Assembly: GCA_029210175.1 (NCBI GenBank) | Contig: JARGPL010000021.1 | Coordinates: 23,512-87,511 of the forward strand | Length of the DNA: 64,000 nt | Reading direction: 5' to 3' | From: Minwuia sp. | GTDB taxonomy: Bacteria > Pseudomonadota > Alphaproteobacteria > Minwuiales > Minwuiaceae | Made by a program: the position numbers and the translations under genes | The notes under the pieces: generated by a model | What the model saw: only the letters and a program-made list of their open reading frames with translations | Database searches by the model: none | What the model was told of the DNA's origin: nothing | Shown: piece by piece, positions 26,757 through 35,330 of the stretch | Position numbering within the stretch: position 1 is the stretch's first letter | Layout: every line of letters begins with the position of its first letter

Positions 26757-28349
26757 TCAGGCAAAGGCGTCAGGCATCGAATCCTTCTTGCGGCGAATGA
26801 AGTCATTCAGGGCCTCGTCGATCGACGGATCCAGCGGCGGGGCCTCATAGGCGTCCAGCCACTTGCGCACCAGATCGCGCCCGCGATCCTCCAGGCGCCG
26901 TTCGCCTTCCGCCGCCCACTGTTCATAGGAATTGTTGTCCGTCAGCGGCGACAGATAGAATGCGGACTTGAAGTTTGCCTGGGTATGGGCGCAGCCGAGA
27001 TAGTGCGCACCCGGACCGACTTCGCGGATCGCGTCCATCGCCTGGCCGTTGGGGGTCAGATCGATGCCTTCCGCAAAGCGCTGCATCATGGCCAGCTGAT
27101 CACAGTCGAGCACGAATTTCTCGAACGACGATACCAGGCCGCCTTCCAGCCAGCCCGCACTGTGGAGGGCGAAGTTCACGCCACCCATGACTGTCGGGAT
27201 CAGGGTCGCCTGACTTTCATATGCCGCCTGCGCATCCATGACCTTGGACCCGCAAAGCGCGCCGCCAGACCGGAACGGCACACCCAGACGACGCGCAAGC
27301 TGCGCCGCGCCGTACAGGATCAGGGCCGGTTCCGGCGTGCCGAACGTCGGCGCACCGGACTGCATGGACATCGAACTGGCAAAGCTGCCGAAGATCACCG
27401 GCGCACCGGGACGGCAAAGCTGCGTGAACGCCATGCCGGCCAGCGCTTCTGCCAGGGTCTGCGTCAGCACACCCGCCGGTGTCACGGGTGCCATGGCACC
27501 GGACAGGATGAAGGGCGTGACAATGCAGGCCTGGTTGGCGCGCGCGTAGATCTTCAGCGCACCAAGCATCGTGTCATCGAAAACCATCGGCGAATTGGCG
27601 TTGATCAGCGAGACCGTAACGCAGTTCCGATCAACGAAATCGGCCCCGAACAGCATCTTCGACATCTCAACCGTATCCGCAGCCCGGTCCGGGTGCGTGA
27701 CCGACCCCATGAACGGTTTGTCGGAGTACTTGATGTGGGCGTGGATCATGTCGAGGTGGCGCTTGTTGACCGGCACATCGACCGGCTCACAGACCGTCCC
27801 GCCCGAGTGGTGCATGGCAGGGGCCATGTACGCCAGCTTCACGATGGTCTGGAAATCCGCGATGGTCGCATAGCGCCGCTTGCCGTCCAGATCCCGGACG
27901 AACGGCGGGCCGTAGACAGGTGCGAAGACCGTGTTATTGCCGCCAATCTCCACATTCCGTTCCGGATTGCGGGCGTGCTGCGTGAAGGTACGCGGTGCGG
28001 TGGCGATCAGGCTGCGGCAGAGGCCGCGCGGGAACCGGACCCGTTCGCCGTCCACATCGGCGCCTGCATCGCGCCACATCTGCAAGGCCTCGGGGTCGTC
28101 GCGAAACTCGATGCCGATTTCCTCCAGCACCGTATCGGCGTTGTGTTCGATCAGTTCCAGGCCCTCATCGGTCAGAACCTCGAATGGTTTCAGTTTCCGG
28201 GTGATGAAACCGAGCTTCTCCACGCCGCTGCCGCGACGGCCTTCGCGCCGGTTCTCGGCACCGCCACCGCGACGCCCGCGCCGACGACCGCCGCTTTCGG
28301 CACCATCAGCCGTCACCGCAGCTTCGTCGTTGTTGCTGTCATCAACCAT
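26757..28349 (-). CDS. trimethylamine methyltransferase family protein (non-pyrrolysine MttB homologue)
   Basis: A 530-residue member of the MttB superfamily, with blocks such as LELIEHNADTVLEEIGIEF, FAPVYGPPFVRDLDGKRR, HIKYSDKPFMGSVTHPDR and GGVNFALHSAGWLEGGL. No in-frame amber codon is present, so it belongs to the non-pyrrolysine branch whose known members (MtgB and relatives) demethylate glycine betaine, proline betaine or carnitine onto a corrinoid protein. Residues 15-45 are an unusual Arg/Gly-rich extension (GGRRRGRRGGG, NRREGRRGSG) that may bind nucleic acid or be disordered. GGGGGAGG lies 6 bases before the ATG at 28349. The gene diverges from a corrinoid protein gene 257 bases away, which supports a methyl-transfer role. 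Confidence 0.9.
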   Translation of the reverse strand: MVDDSNNDEAAVTADGAESGGRRRGRRGGGAENRREGRRGSGVEKLGFITRKLKPFEVLTDEGLELIEHNADTVLEEIGIEFRDDPEALQMWRDAGADVDGERVRFPRGLCRSLIATAPRTFTQHARNPERNVEIGGNNTVFAPVYGPPFVRDLDGKRRYATIADFQTIVKLAYMAPAMHHSGGTVCEPVDVPVNKRHLDMIHAHIKYSDKPFMGSVTHPDRAADTVEMSKMLFGADFVDRNCVTVSLINANSPMVFDDTMLGALKIYARANQACIVTPFILSGAMAPVTPAGVLTQTLAEALAGMAFTQLCRPGAPVIFGSFASSMSMQSGAPTFGTPEPALILYGAAQLARRLGVPFRSGGALCGSKVMDAQAAYESQATLIPTVMGGVNFALHSAGWLEGGLVSSFEKFVLDCDQLAMMQRFAEGIDLTPNGQAMDAIREVGPGAHYLGCAHTQANFKSAFYLSPLTDNNSYEQWAAEGERRLEDRGRDLVRKWLDAYEAPPLDPSIDEALNDFIRRKKDSMPDAFA

Positions 28350-28516
28350 CGCAAACCTCCCCCGTGGACAAAGGCCGGGCCTCACGAACATACCCGTCAT
28401 GACTGATTAAACCCTGCCCCCTCCGTTCACTTGCCATTTCGCGCCACGCGAAGGCCGCGACGGGAACAGTCACGCACTCACATTTGTCTGAATACGTCGC
28501 GATGAAAGGGGCTACC

Positions 28517-28530
28517 TGTCGTTATCGACA
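28517..28530. promoter_or_regulatory. short inverted repeat TGTCG-TTAT-CGACA in divergent promoter region
   Basis: A 5-bp inverted repeat with a 4-base centre in the 257-bp divergent region between the MttB-like gene and the corrinoid protein gene, about 77 bases upstream of the latter. It could be an operator shared by the module. The symmetry is short and could be chance. Confidence 0.25.
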
Positions 28531-28606
28531 CACCGGGCCGGCCACGGCATCGCCATATTGACCAATAGCTTGAGCCCATCCCGGTTGCGTGCGGAGACCA
28601 GTTGCC

Positions 28607-29314
28607 ATGGCTGATGAAGACGAAGAGATCGTCCTGTCCGAACTTGATGATGCCGATCTTGTGCAGCAGATGCACGACGACCTCTATGACGGTCTGAAGG
28701 AAGAGATCGAAGAGGCCGTCAACATCCTGCTGGCGCGCGACTGGACCCCTTATGACATCCTGACCAAGGCGCTGGTCGAGGGGATGCGGATCGTCGGTAT
28801 CGACTTCCGCGATGGCATCCTGTTCGTGCCGGAGGTGCTGCTGTCCGCCAACGCAATGAAGGCCGGGATGTTCATCCTGCGGCCGCTGCTGGTGGAAACC
28901 GGCGCACCGAAGGTCGGCAAGATGGTCATTGGCACCGTGAAGGGCGACATCCACGACATCGGCAAGAACCTTGTCGGCATGATGATGGAAGGCGCGGGCT
29001 TCGAGGTGATCGACCTGGGCATCAACAACCCGGTCGAGAACTACCTGGACGCGCTGGAAGAGCACAAGCCGGAGATCCTTGGCATGTCTGCCCTTCTGAC
29101 CACGACCATGCCCTACATGAAGGTCGTCGTGGACACGATGAAGGAAAAGGGCATTCGCGACGATTACATCGTGCTGGTCGGCGGTGCCCCGCTGAACGAG
29201 GAATTCTCGATGGCGGTGGGCGCGGACGCCTATTGCCGCGACGCCGCCGTCACTGTCGAGACCGCCAAGGACCTGATCGCACGTCGCCATAATCAGCTGG
29301 CGTCCAACGGCTGA
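28607..29314 (+). CDS. corrinoid (cobalamin-binding) methyl-carrier protein
   Basis: A 235-residue protein of the MtbC/MttC type. Residues 20-95 form the helical cap domain (EEAVNILLARDWTPYDILTKALVEGM, FVPEVLLSANAMKAGM). The B12-binding Rossmann domain follows, with the base-off motif GTVKGDIHDIGKNLVGMMMEGAGF in which His116 is the lower cobalt ligand, then SALLTTTMPYMK and VLVGGAPLNEEF. It should accept the methyl group from the MttB-like enzyme. The ATG at 28607 has GGAG 11 bases upstream; an in-frame start six codons earlier is less likely. No RamA-type reductive activase or methyltetrahydrofolate transferase gene lies in the window. Confidence 0.93.
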   Translation: MADEDEEIVLSELDDADLVQQMHDDLYDGLKEEIEEAVNILLARDWTPYDILTKALVEGMRIVGIDFRDGILFVPEVLLSANAMKAGMFILRPLLVETGAPKVGKMVIGTVKGDIHDIGKNLVGMMMEGAGFEVIDLGINNPVENYLDALEEHKPEILGMSALLTTTMPYMKVVVDTMKEKGIRDDYIVLVGGAPLNEEFSMAVGADAYCRDAAVTVETAKDLIARRHNQLASNG

Positions 29315-29430
29315 TCCAGCGGCACCGCGCGATCAAGGTGGCGTTGCCGCCCCCGCGTCACCGTGCGGGATCGGGTTGGCGCGTAATCGTCTGACGGAAC
29401 CGGATACATGCGTCCGGGTTGGCCCCGCAG

Positions 29431-30105
29431 ATGACCACTTTTGAAAGACCGAGAATGCCTGATACGACGCCCGCCCGCAGATCGCTGACCAGTGCATTGC
29501 CCGATCTGGGTGAACTGGCACAGGACCGCACCCTGATCATTGCCTGCGGCGCCCTCGCCCGCGAGATCGGCACCGTGATCGGGCGCAATGGTCTGAGCCA
29601 TCTGGCACTGCGGTGTCTGCCCGCCACCCTGCACAATACCCCTGACAAGATCCCCGAAGCCGTGCGCGCAGCCATTCATGCGTCCCGAGAGAAATATGGC
29701 CGCATCATTGTCGGCTACGCCGATTGCGGCACAGGCGGTTTGCTCGACAAGGTCTGCGCCGAAGAGGGCGTGGAACGCATTCCCGGGCCGCATTGCTATG
29801 CCTTCTATACCGGCAACGCCGCTTTCGAGGCGGCTGGCGATGACGACATGACCAGTTTCTACCTGACCGACTTCCTGGTCCGGCAGTTCGACACGCTGGT
29901 CATCAGGACGCTCGGCCTCGACCGGCACCCGGAACTGCGCGACATGTACTTCGGCAATTACGAGAAGGTCATCTATCTGGCGCAGACCGAGAACGCCGAA
30001 CTGACCGTGGCCGCCGAGCAGGCTGCCGAAAAGCTGGGACTGGCGTTCGAGCGCCGTTTTGTGGGCCTGGGCGACCTGGCCCGCTTCATCAACGACGTGA
30101 ACTGA
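29431..30105 (+). CDS. DUF1638 family protein
   Basis: About 224 residues. Recognised from DUF1638 blocks: LIIACGALAREI, CLPATLHNTPDKIPEAV, YGRIIVGYADCGTGGLLD, GPHCYAFYTGN and TSFYLTDFLVRQFDTLV. Conserved Cys and His residues could bind metal or a corrinoid. The family is repeatedly found beside corrinoid methyltransferase genes, and here it lies 116 bases downstream of the corrinoid protein on the same strand, so an accessory role in methyl transfer or corrinoid handling is inferred. The start could be 29431 or the ATG at 29455; neither has a decisive ribosome site. Its 3' end overlaps the convergent hydrolase by 17 bases. Confidence 0.82.
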   Translation: MTTFERPRMPDTTPARRSLTSALPDLGELAQDRTLIIACGALAREIGTVIGRNGLSHLALRCLPATLHNTPDKIPEAVRAAIHASREKYGRIIVGYADCGTGGLLDKVCAEEGVERIPGPHCYAFYTGNAAFEAAGDDDMTSFYLTDFLVRQFDTLVIRTLGLDRHPELRDMYFGNYEKVIYLAQTENAELTVAAEQAAEKLGLAFERRFVGLGDLARFINDVN

Positions 30106-31000
30106 GCGCCTTCGCGTCCAGAACGGCCCGGGCGAAGTCCGCCGGGGCTTCCTGCGGCACATTGTGGCCCACGTCCTGAAACACGCGATGTTCATGGCCG
30201 CCGGTGAACCGGGCTGCATGGTGTGCCGTGCCCCCGGCCCCCATGACCCCGTCACTGTCGCCGTCGATTGTAATGGTCGGAACACTGATGGCAGGTTGTG
30301 CAGCCAGTCGTTGTTCGATCGCCAGGGCGTTCCGATCCCCATCCACCAGTCCGAACCGATGCCGATAGGAATGGATCACGACATCCACGAAATCGGGATT
30401 CTCGAAGTGTTCCGCTGTTGCATCGAAGGTTGCATCATCAAAACGCCACTTCGGTGACCAGAGCCGCCAAAGCAGATGGCAGATCGCCCGGCGATTTTCG
30501 GTCAGTCCTGCACGGCCCCGCTCCGAATGGAAATAGTACTGATACCAGTAGGCATATTCGTCCTCGGCGGGGGCCGGCCGCATGCTGCGGGCGATGTTCT
30601 GGATGTTGTAGCCGTTCACGCTGACCAGCGCCGAGACCCGTTCGGGCCAGAGGGCGGCAACCACGCACCCGGCACGCCCGCCCCAGTCGTAGCCGCCAAG
30701 CACCGCCTGCGGGATATCCAGCCCGTCCATCAGGGCCAACAGATCGCTGCCGAGAACCGCCTGTTCGCCGGATCGCAGTGTTCCGGACTTGCGAAAACGT
30801 GTCGGGCCATACCCCCGCAGGAACGGCACGATCACCCGGGCACCGGCCGCTGCCAGTACCGGCACCACCTCCCGATAGCTCTCCGGGCCATAGGGAAAGC
30901 CATGCGAAAGGATGACGGGCCAGCCATCGGCTGACCCGCTTTCCTGAATGGCGATGACCAGAACAGCCGTCTGGACGGTTCTGCTGGACACAGCCGTCAA
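30089..31000 (-). CDS. alpha/beta hydrolase, epoxide hydrolase-like
   Basis: A 303-residue hydrolase with oxyanion motif LSHGFPYGPESY, nucleophile motif GGYDWGGRAGCV (Asp), IDGDSDGVMGAGG near the acid and DVGHNVPQEAP with the His. The Asp nucleophile and PFLRGYGPTRF pattern match epoxide-hydrolase-type enzymes. It begins 4 bases after the luciferase-like oxidoreductase gene and is probably translated from the same transcript, which suggests that it acts on a product of that oxygenase. The substrate is unknown. Confidence 0.82.
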   Translation of the reverse strand: MTAVSSRTVQTAVLVIAIQESGSADGWPVILSHGFPYGPESYREVVPVLAAAGARVIVPFLRGYGPTRFRKSGTLRSGEQAVLGSDLLALMDGLDIPQAVLGGYDWGGRAGCVVAALWPERVSALVSVNGYNIQNIARSMRPAPAEDEYAYWYQYYFHSERGRAGLTENRRAICHLLWRLWSPKWRFDDATFDATAEHFENPDFVDVVIHSYRHRFGLVDGDRNALAIEQRLAAQPAISVPTITIDGDSDGVMGAGGTAHHAARFTGGHEHRVFQDVGHNVPQEAPADFARAVLDAKALSSRR

Positions 31001-31004
31001 GGGA

Positions 31005-32270
31005 TCATGCAGCCTTGCCCTTGTTGACCTGCACCGACTTCACGGATGCGCGGACGATCGGAATATCCTCATCCTTCATGGTCGGCATCTTCTGCTTTCG
31101 GGACAGCGCGGCCTCGATATAGGGGGCCAGCTCGGCCTCCTTCGCGGCTGCCTTGGCCGCCTGCTTGGCCTTGAACTCGGGCAGCACTTCCTCGGCGAAC
31201 AGATTCAGCGAGTCGCAGATCTGTTCGTGCGTATTCCGACCGGCCTGCTGCAGGAATATGATCTGGTCCACCCCGGCTTCCTCGAACTTGCGCACATGGG
31301 CGCGGAAGTCATCGGGTGTGCCGATACCGGGGGCGTGCATAAGCCCGGCGGCATCATTCTCGTTCTGCCCGGCGGCGGCGGCGACCATCTCGTCATCATT
31401 GACTTTCCGCTGTGCCTGGAAATCCTCCCAGATCGTCGTCCGGCCCGGCTTCACATCCTCGGCCACCAGCTGACGCATGGCGAATCCGAAGAACTCGAAG
31501 CCCTCCTGCCCCTGCCGGATCGCGGTTTCCCGGTCGTGATGCAGGGAAAAGGCGGAAACCATCGCGATGTTGGCATTCACGGCGTGGCCGATGGGCACAC
31601 ATTCGTCCGACTTGATGATGTCGTAGTAGATCTTCGACCAGTTGCGCGCCTCATCCGGGTCCAGAAAGCTGAAGGCCAGCGCCCCGACGCCCAGTTTCGC
31701 CGCCACCCGGATGGTGTCGCGGTTGGTGCAGGCCATCCACATTGGCGGATGCGGCTTCTGCAGCGGCTTCGGCACCACATTGCGGCAGGGCACGGAGAAG
31801 TTTTCGCTCTCGTAGCCGGGATACGGGTTCATCACCAGCATGTTGGCGACCTGTTCTGCCGCCTCCAGCGCCATGTTGCGCTTTTCCCTTGCCGGGATGC
31901 CGAACCCGTGCAGTTCCAGACGGGTCGCCCCTTCACCGATGCCGAACTGCGCGCGACCGTTCGACACCAGATCAAGCGTTGCAATCCCCTCTGCCGTCCG
32001 TGCGGGATGGTTGTAGTTGGGAATGACCTGGCGAATGCCGTGCCCGATCTTGATGTTCTCGGTCCGGCCAGCGGCCGCGGCCAGAAAGACCTCTGGCGAT
32101 GCGCAATGGCTGTATTCTTCCAGGAAGTGGTGCTCCACCGCCCACGCGTAGTCGATGCCGAGCCGGTCAGCCAGTTCCACCTGTTTCAGTGAGTTCTGGA
32201 ACAGGCGATGCTCGTCACCTTCATTCCACGGCTTTGGCAATTGCAGTTCGTAGAACACTCCGAATTGCAT
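31005..32270 (-). CDS. LLM class flavin-dependent oxidoreductase (luciferase-like)
   Basis: A 421-residue TIM-barrel enzyme of the bacterial luciferase family: MQFGVFYELQLPKPW, ADRLGIDYAWAVEHHFLEEYSHCASPEVFLAAAAGRT, RVVIPNYN-like RQVIPNYNHPARTAEGIATLDLVSNGRAQFGIGEG, and PMWMACTNRDTI. Members use reduced FMN from a partner reductase or coenzyme F420. The F420 genes 3.4 kb away make F420 possible, but the EEYSHC type is usually FMN monooxygenase-like. The C terminus has an Ala/Lys-rich helix (EFKAKQAAKAAAKEAEL). GGGGAG lies 9 bases before the ATG. It leads an operon with the epoxide hydrolase-like gene. Confidence 0.88.
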   Translation of the reverse strand: MQFGVFYELQLPKPWNEGDEHRLFQNSLKQVELADRLGIDYAWAVEHHFLEEYSHCASPEVFLAAAAGRTENIKIGHGIRQVIPNYNHPARTAEGIATLDLVSNGRAQFGIGEGATRLELHGFGIPAREKRNMALEAAEQVANMLVMNPYPGYESENFSVPCRNVVPKPLQKPHPPMWMACTNRDTIRVAAKLGVGALAFSFLDPDEARNWSKIYYDIIKSDECVPIGHAVNANIAMVSAFSLHHDRETAIRQGQEGFEFFGFAMRQLVAEDVKPGRTTIWEDFQAQRKVNDDEMVAAAAGQNENDAAGLMHAPGIGTPDDFRAHVRKFEEAGVDQIIFLQQAGRNTHEQICDSLNLFAEEVLPEFKAKQAAKAAAKEAELAPYIEAALSRKQKMPTMKDEDIPIVRASVKSVQVNKGKAA

Positions 32271-32354
32271 GATAATATCTCCCCATTGGATGCTTGTTGT
32301 TACCGGAGAGTAGCAGAAGCAACCTGCGAGTTAAAGATTACTGGAGGCATTGCC

Positions 32355-33062
32355 GTGGCACACCCCAAGGCCCTGTTGTTCGACGTGTTCGGCACTGTTG
32401 TTGACTGGCGCACGTCCGTCGCCCGTGAGATCGAACGGATCGGGGCGGCGAAGGGCTTCACCGTCGACGGTCATGCCTTCGCGATGGCCTGGCGCAAGCG
32501 CTATCAGCCCGCCATGGCCGGTATCCGGGAGAACAATCGTGGGTTTGTGCCCCTCGACATCCTGCATATGGAGAACCTGCTGGAAGTTCTGGCGGAATTC
32601 GGCATCGACGGCCTTTCGGAGGCGGAGATCAACGACCTCAACATTGTCTGGCATCGCCTGGATACCTGGAACGATTCCGTGGGTGGCGTGAACCGGCTGA
32701 AGTCCCGCCACATCGTTGCCACCTGTTCCAACGGCAACATCGCGCTGATGGTCAATCTGGCCCGCCGAACAGGCCTCAACTGGGACATGGTGCTGGGCGG
32801 CGAAGTGGCTCAGGCCTACAAGCCGGAACGGGAAGCCTACCTGCGATCCGCCGCGTTCCTGGGGCTGGCACCGGAGGAATGCTGCATGGTAGCGGCCCAC
32901 AACGAAGACCTGACCGCCGCCCGATCCTTTGGGCTGCAGACCGCCTATGTGGAGCGTCGGAACGAATTTGTCGCCGCCGGTGGCGCCCCGCGTCCCGCCA
33001 GCCAGGAATGGGAATGGGTCGCCAGCGATTTTCTGGACCTGGCGACAAAGATGGGGTGCTAG
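32355..33062 (+). CDS. HAD superfamily hydrolase, haloacid dehalogenase type II-like
   Basis: A 235-residue protein. HAD motif I is LLFDVFGTVVDWR (nucleophile Asp), motif II is ATCSNGN, motif III is the Lys in AQAYKPEREAYL, and motif IV is MVAAHNEDL. The fold and cap (EIERIGAAKGF, WRKRYQPAM) match L-2-haloacid dehalogenases. However, the Ser-Ser-Asn-x-Trp-Asp block expected there is AAHNED here, so haloacid dehalogenation is doubtful and a phosphatase or other HAD role is possible. GTG at 32355 is chosen because CTGGAGG lies 7 bases before it; in-frame sequence extends upstream to 32208 but has no family similarity and would run into the divergent gene. Confidence 0.8.
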   Translation: MAHPKALLFDVFGTVVDWRTSVAREIERIGAAKGFTVDGHAFAMAWRKRYQPAMAGIRENNRGFVPLDILHMENLLEVLAEFGIDGLSEAEINDLNIVWHRLDTWNDSVGGVNRLKSRHIVATCSNGNIALMVNLARRTGLNWDMVLGGEVAQAYKPEREAYLRSAAFLGLAPEECCMVAAHNEDLTAARSFGLQTAYVERRNEFVAAGGAPRPASQEWEWVASDFLDLATKMGC

Positions 33063-33265
33063 GTGGCCGTCATCTGCCCTGTTGGTCAGTCAGAAACACG
33101 CGCCGTTGGAATATCGGGTTATCACAGGCGGCTTCCCGGCCTATGATGACGATCGCCAAATAGGCAAAACATTGTTCCAGCGTGTTTCCGGAGAGTACCA
33201 GCCCACAGGCTCGGGCATCCCTTCGTTTCCATACTGAGATCACGACCAGTCACTGGAGATACCCC

Positions 33266-33505
33266 ATGCAGCGTTCGACACCCAGCAAGGCCGAAGAGAA
33301 GGTTGCTCTGGAAGAGCGCAAGGCGAGGCAGATCGTCAAGGACAAGGAAACGGCCCGGGTCGCCCGCAACGCCAAGGTCGAGAAGCTGAAGGCATTGCGT
33401 CTGGCCAAGGAAGAGGCCGAACGGGAGGCCAAGGCCGCCGAAGCGGCGGCGAAGCCCGCCCCGAAGAAGCGCAAGGCTGCCGCAAAGAAAAAGCCCACAG
33501 CCTGA
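33266..33505 (+). CDS. small Lys/Ala-rich basic protein, unknown function
   Basis: A 79-residue protein almost entirely of charged helix: an N-terminal part rich in Glu, Lys and Arg (KAEEKVALEERKARQIVKDK) that could form a coiled coil, then Ala/Lys/Pro-rich repeats (AAAKPAPKKRKAAAKKKPTA) like the tails of histone H1-like bacterial proteins. It has no signal peptide. Nucleoid binding is a reasonable but unproven guess. GGAG lies 9 bases before the ATG. It stands between the HAD gene and the lipoprotein gene, with gaps of about 200 bases on each side in which I saw no other feature. Confidence 0.65.
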   Translation: MQRSTPSKAEEKVALEERKARQIVKDKETARVARNAKVEKLKALRLAKEEAEREAKAAEAAAKPAPKKRKAAAKKKPTA

Positions 33506-33747
33506 CCTGTCACATCACAGTCACATCGTGCCTGTGTCGCAGCTCCCTGCCCTTGAAATGACACAATCCGAGGCGACATACCGGATGCTATGAACAATGC
33601 CGTCGAAAGTCCGGCTGTGGCAGTTCCCTGCCATCCGGATGACAGACGGTTGTCGGGGTCCGGTCCGGTAATGGCCAGGACCTCCATCGGGCGCGCAGCC
33701 ATCGGGCCAGCGGCTCCGGGCATTTCCATCGGAAGGGAAATCTTGCC

Positions 33748-34350
33748 ATGAAGCCAGTACGCATTCTCGCCGCCGGTCTGTTGATGCTCGTCGTCACGGC
33801 CTGCAGTGGCATCCATTCGAACGATACCTACAAGCGTGGCGAACTCGGCCGCTCAGCACAGATCGAGAAGGGCGTCATCGTCAGCGTGCGCGAAGTCAAT
33901 GTGGAGGGCACCCGGTCCGGTGTCGGAACCGTTGGTGGCGCTGTCGCGGGTGGTGCCATCGGTTCCACAATCGGGGGCAATGATTTCGTGCGCGTGGCAA
34001 GCGCCGTCGGCGGCGCGGTCATCGGTGCCGTGGTCGGCACGGCGGCGGAGGAGGGCGTGACGTCCGGCCCTGCAACGGAATTCATCATCCGCAAGGCGAA
34101 CGGCGATACCTTCGTCATCATCCAGAATGATGGTGAGGCGATGAAGGCGGGCCAGCCTGTGTTGATCATCTATTCCGAAAAGACCCGCATCGTGCCCGAT
34201 CAGGGTCAGGAGATCACGCAGGCGGCCGGCAAACAGTCGACCATGATCACCGAGCCCACGAATGGCCGGCCAGCAGCGGATCCGTCTGCGACCGATACCC
34301 AGCAGACGGATACCCTGTCGACGTTCAAGGAAGTGAAACCCGCTTCCTGA
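33748..34350 (+). CDS. glycine-zipper outer-membrane lipoprotein (SlyB-like)
   Basis: A 200-residue lipoprotein: signal MKPVRILAAGLLMLVV followed by lipobox VTAC with the acylated Cys at 19. Residues 58-105 form a glycine-zipper double segment (GVGTVGGAVAGGAIGSTIGG, SAVGGAVIGAVVGTAAEEG) as in SlyB/Pcp lipoproteins, preceded by the family's VEKGVIVSVREV-like strand. A small domain (FIIRKANGDTFVIIQ) and a Thr/Gln/Asp-rich disordered tail follow. It probably sits in the outer membrane with a structural or stress role. AAGGGAAA precedes the ATG. Confidence 0.87.
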   Translation: MKPVRILAAGLLMLVVTACSGIHSNDTYKRGELGRSAQIEKGVIVSVREVNVEGTRSGVGTVGGAVAGGAIGSTIGGNDFVRVASAVGGAVIGAVVGTAAEEGVTSGPATEFIIRKANGDTFVIIQNDGEAMKAGQPVLIIYSEKTRIVPDQGQEITQAAGKQSTMITEPTNGRPAADPSATDTQQTDTLSTFKEVKPAS

Positions 34351-34385
34351 ACCGCATCGAAACAGACTCTCATTCGGAATTGAGG

Positions 34386-35330
34386 TCAGGGGCCGATTGC
34401 GAGAACGGCTTCTGCCAGGGCAATGCGGTCGTCCAGGGTTTGCATGACGGTGCCCGTGACCGTAATCCGCAGCCCCAGTTCGGCGAGGTCTGATGCATCC
34501 GCCCGGTCCTGATTGTCGATCACCAGATGGCTGATGATGTCGCGATATCGACGGGCGATGGCACCGACACTGGGCGTTTCCCCCAGTTCGCGGAACATCT
34601 TGGCCGTTGGTCCCTTGATGGCGTCCCCGCCAACGATCGGTGAAACACAGACGATGGGCGTGCCCGTCTGCTTGAGCGCCTTGAGACGCGTGCAAACGCC
34701 GGTCAGATCAAGGATCGGGTCAATGGAGATGAACGGGTTTGACGGCCCGACGATCACCATGTCCGGCCGGTCCAGCGCCGCCATGACTTCCACCGTCGGG
34801 GCGACCGCCACGCCACCGTGCAGGGCGAAACCCGTGACCACCGGGGCGGCGTGCAGCCGAACGAAATAGTCCTGAAACGGCAGCGCACCATCGACTGTGT
34901 TGATGATGGTCGGTGCCGCCTGATCCGTCATCGGCAGGATGCGCGGCCCGACCCCCAGCGCCGATGCAAGATGCGTCGTGACCTCTGTCAGTCGCGCACC
35001 GGCGTTCAGGCGGCGGGTGCGTTCCACATGCATGGCCAGGTCATGATCGCCGAGAAAGAACCAGTCCGGCCCGCCAAGTTCCCGCATCGCGGTCATGAAA
35101 CTGTCGGTTTCCCCCGTTCGGCCCCAGCCCTGGGCCGTATTGGCGCGGCCCGACAGCGTATAGACCAGCGTGTCGATATCAGGGCAGATACGCAGGCCCA
35201 GGTGATCGAAGTCGTCACCGGTATTGGCAATGATGCTCAGATCGTCGGCAGGCAGCACCTGCGCCAACCCGAGCGCCAGCTTGGCCCCGCCAACCCCGCC
35301 GGACAGATAGGTGATCGCGCGTCCGCTCAT
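34386..35330 (-). CDS. cofD: 2-phospho-L-lactate transferase, coenzyme F420 biosynthesis
   Basis: A 314-residue CofD/FbiA enzyme that joins the phospholactyl-type moiety to the deazaflavin Fo to give F420-0 or dehydro-F420-0. Diagnostic parts are TYLSGGVGGAKLALGL, IIANTGDDFDHLGLRICPDIDTLVYTLSG, the substrate region GWGRTGETDSFM, GDHDLAMHVERTRRL and VGPSNPFISIDPIL. It overlaps cofE by 4 bases (ATGA) as the last gene of the npdG-cofE-cofD group. cofC and the Fo synthase genes cofG/cofH (fbiC) are not in the window. F420 synthesis is patchily distributed in Proteobacteria. Confidence 0.95.
   Translation of the reverse strand: MSGRAITYLSGGVGGAKLALGLAQVLPADDLSIIANTGDDFDHLGLRICPDIDTLVYTLSGRANTAQGWGRTGETDSFMTAMRELGGPDWFFLGDHDLAMHVERTRRLNAGARLTEVTTHLASALGVGPRILPMTDQAAPTIINTVDGALPFQDYFVRLHAAPVVTGFALHGGVAVAPTVEVMAALDRPDMVIVGPSNPFISIDPILDLTGVCTRLKALKQTGTPIVCVSPIVGGDAIKGPTAKMFRELGETPSVGAIARRYRDIISHLVIDNQDRADASDLAELGLRITVTGTVMQTLDDRIALAEAVLAIGP

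Noticed and set aside
26757..28349. Pyrrolysine-containing trimethylamine methyltransferase
   Set aside because: The reading frame has no internal amber codon and no pyrrolysine genes are in the window; it is a non-pyrrolysine homologue.
26631..28406. A long plus-strand open frame (about 590 codons) opposite the MttB-like gene
   Set aside because: It is a mirror frame produced by high GC codon use; the translation is rich in His, Arg and Gln without any domain, while the minus strand encodes a recognisable family.
30948..32192. A plus-strand open frame of about 414 codons opposite the luciferase-like gene
   Set aside because: Same shadow effect; no ribosome site and no recognisable domain.
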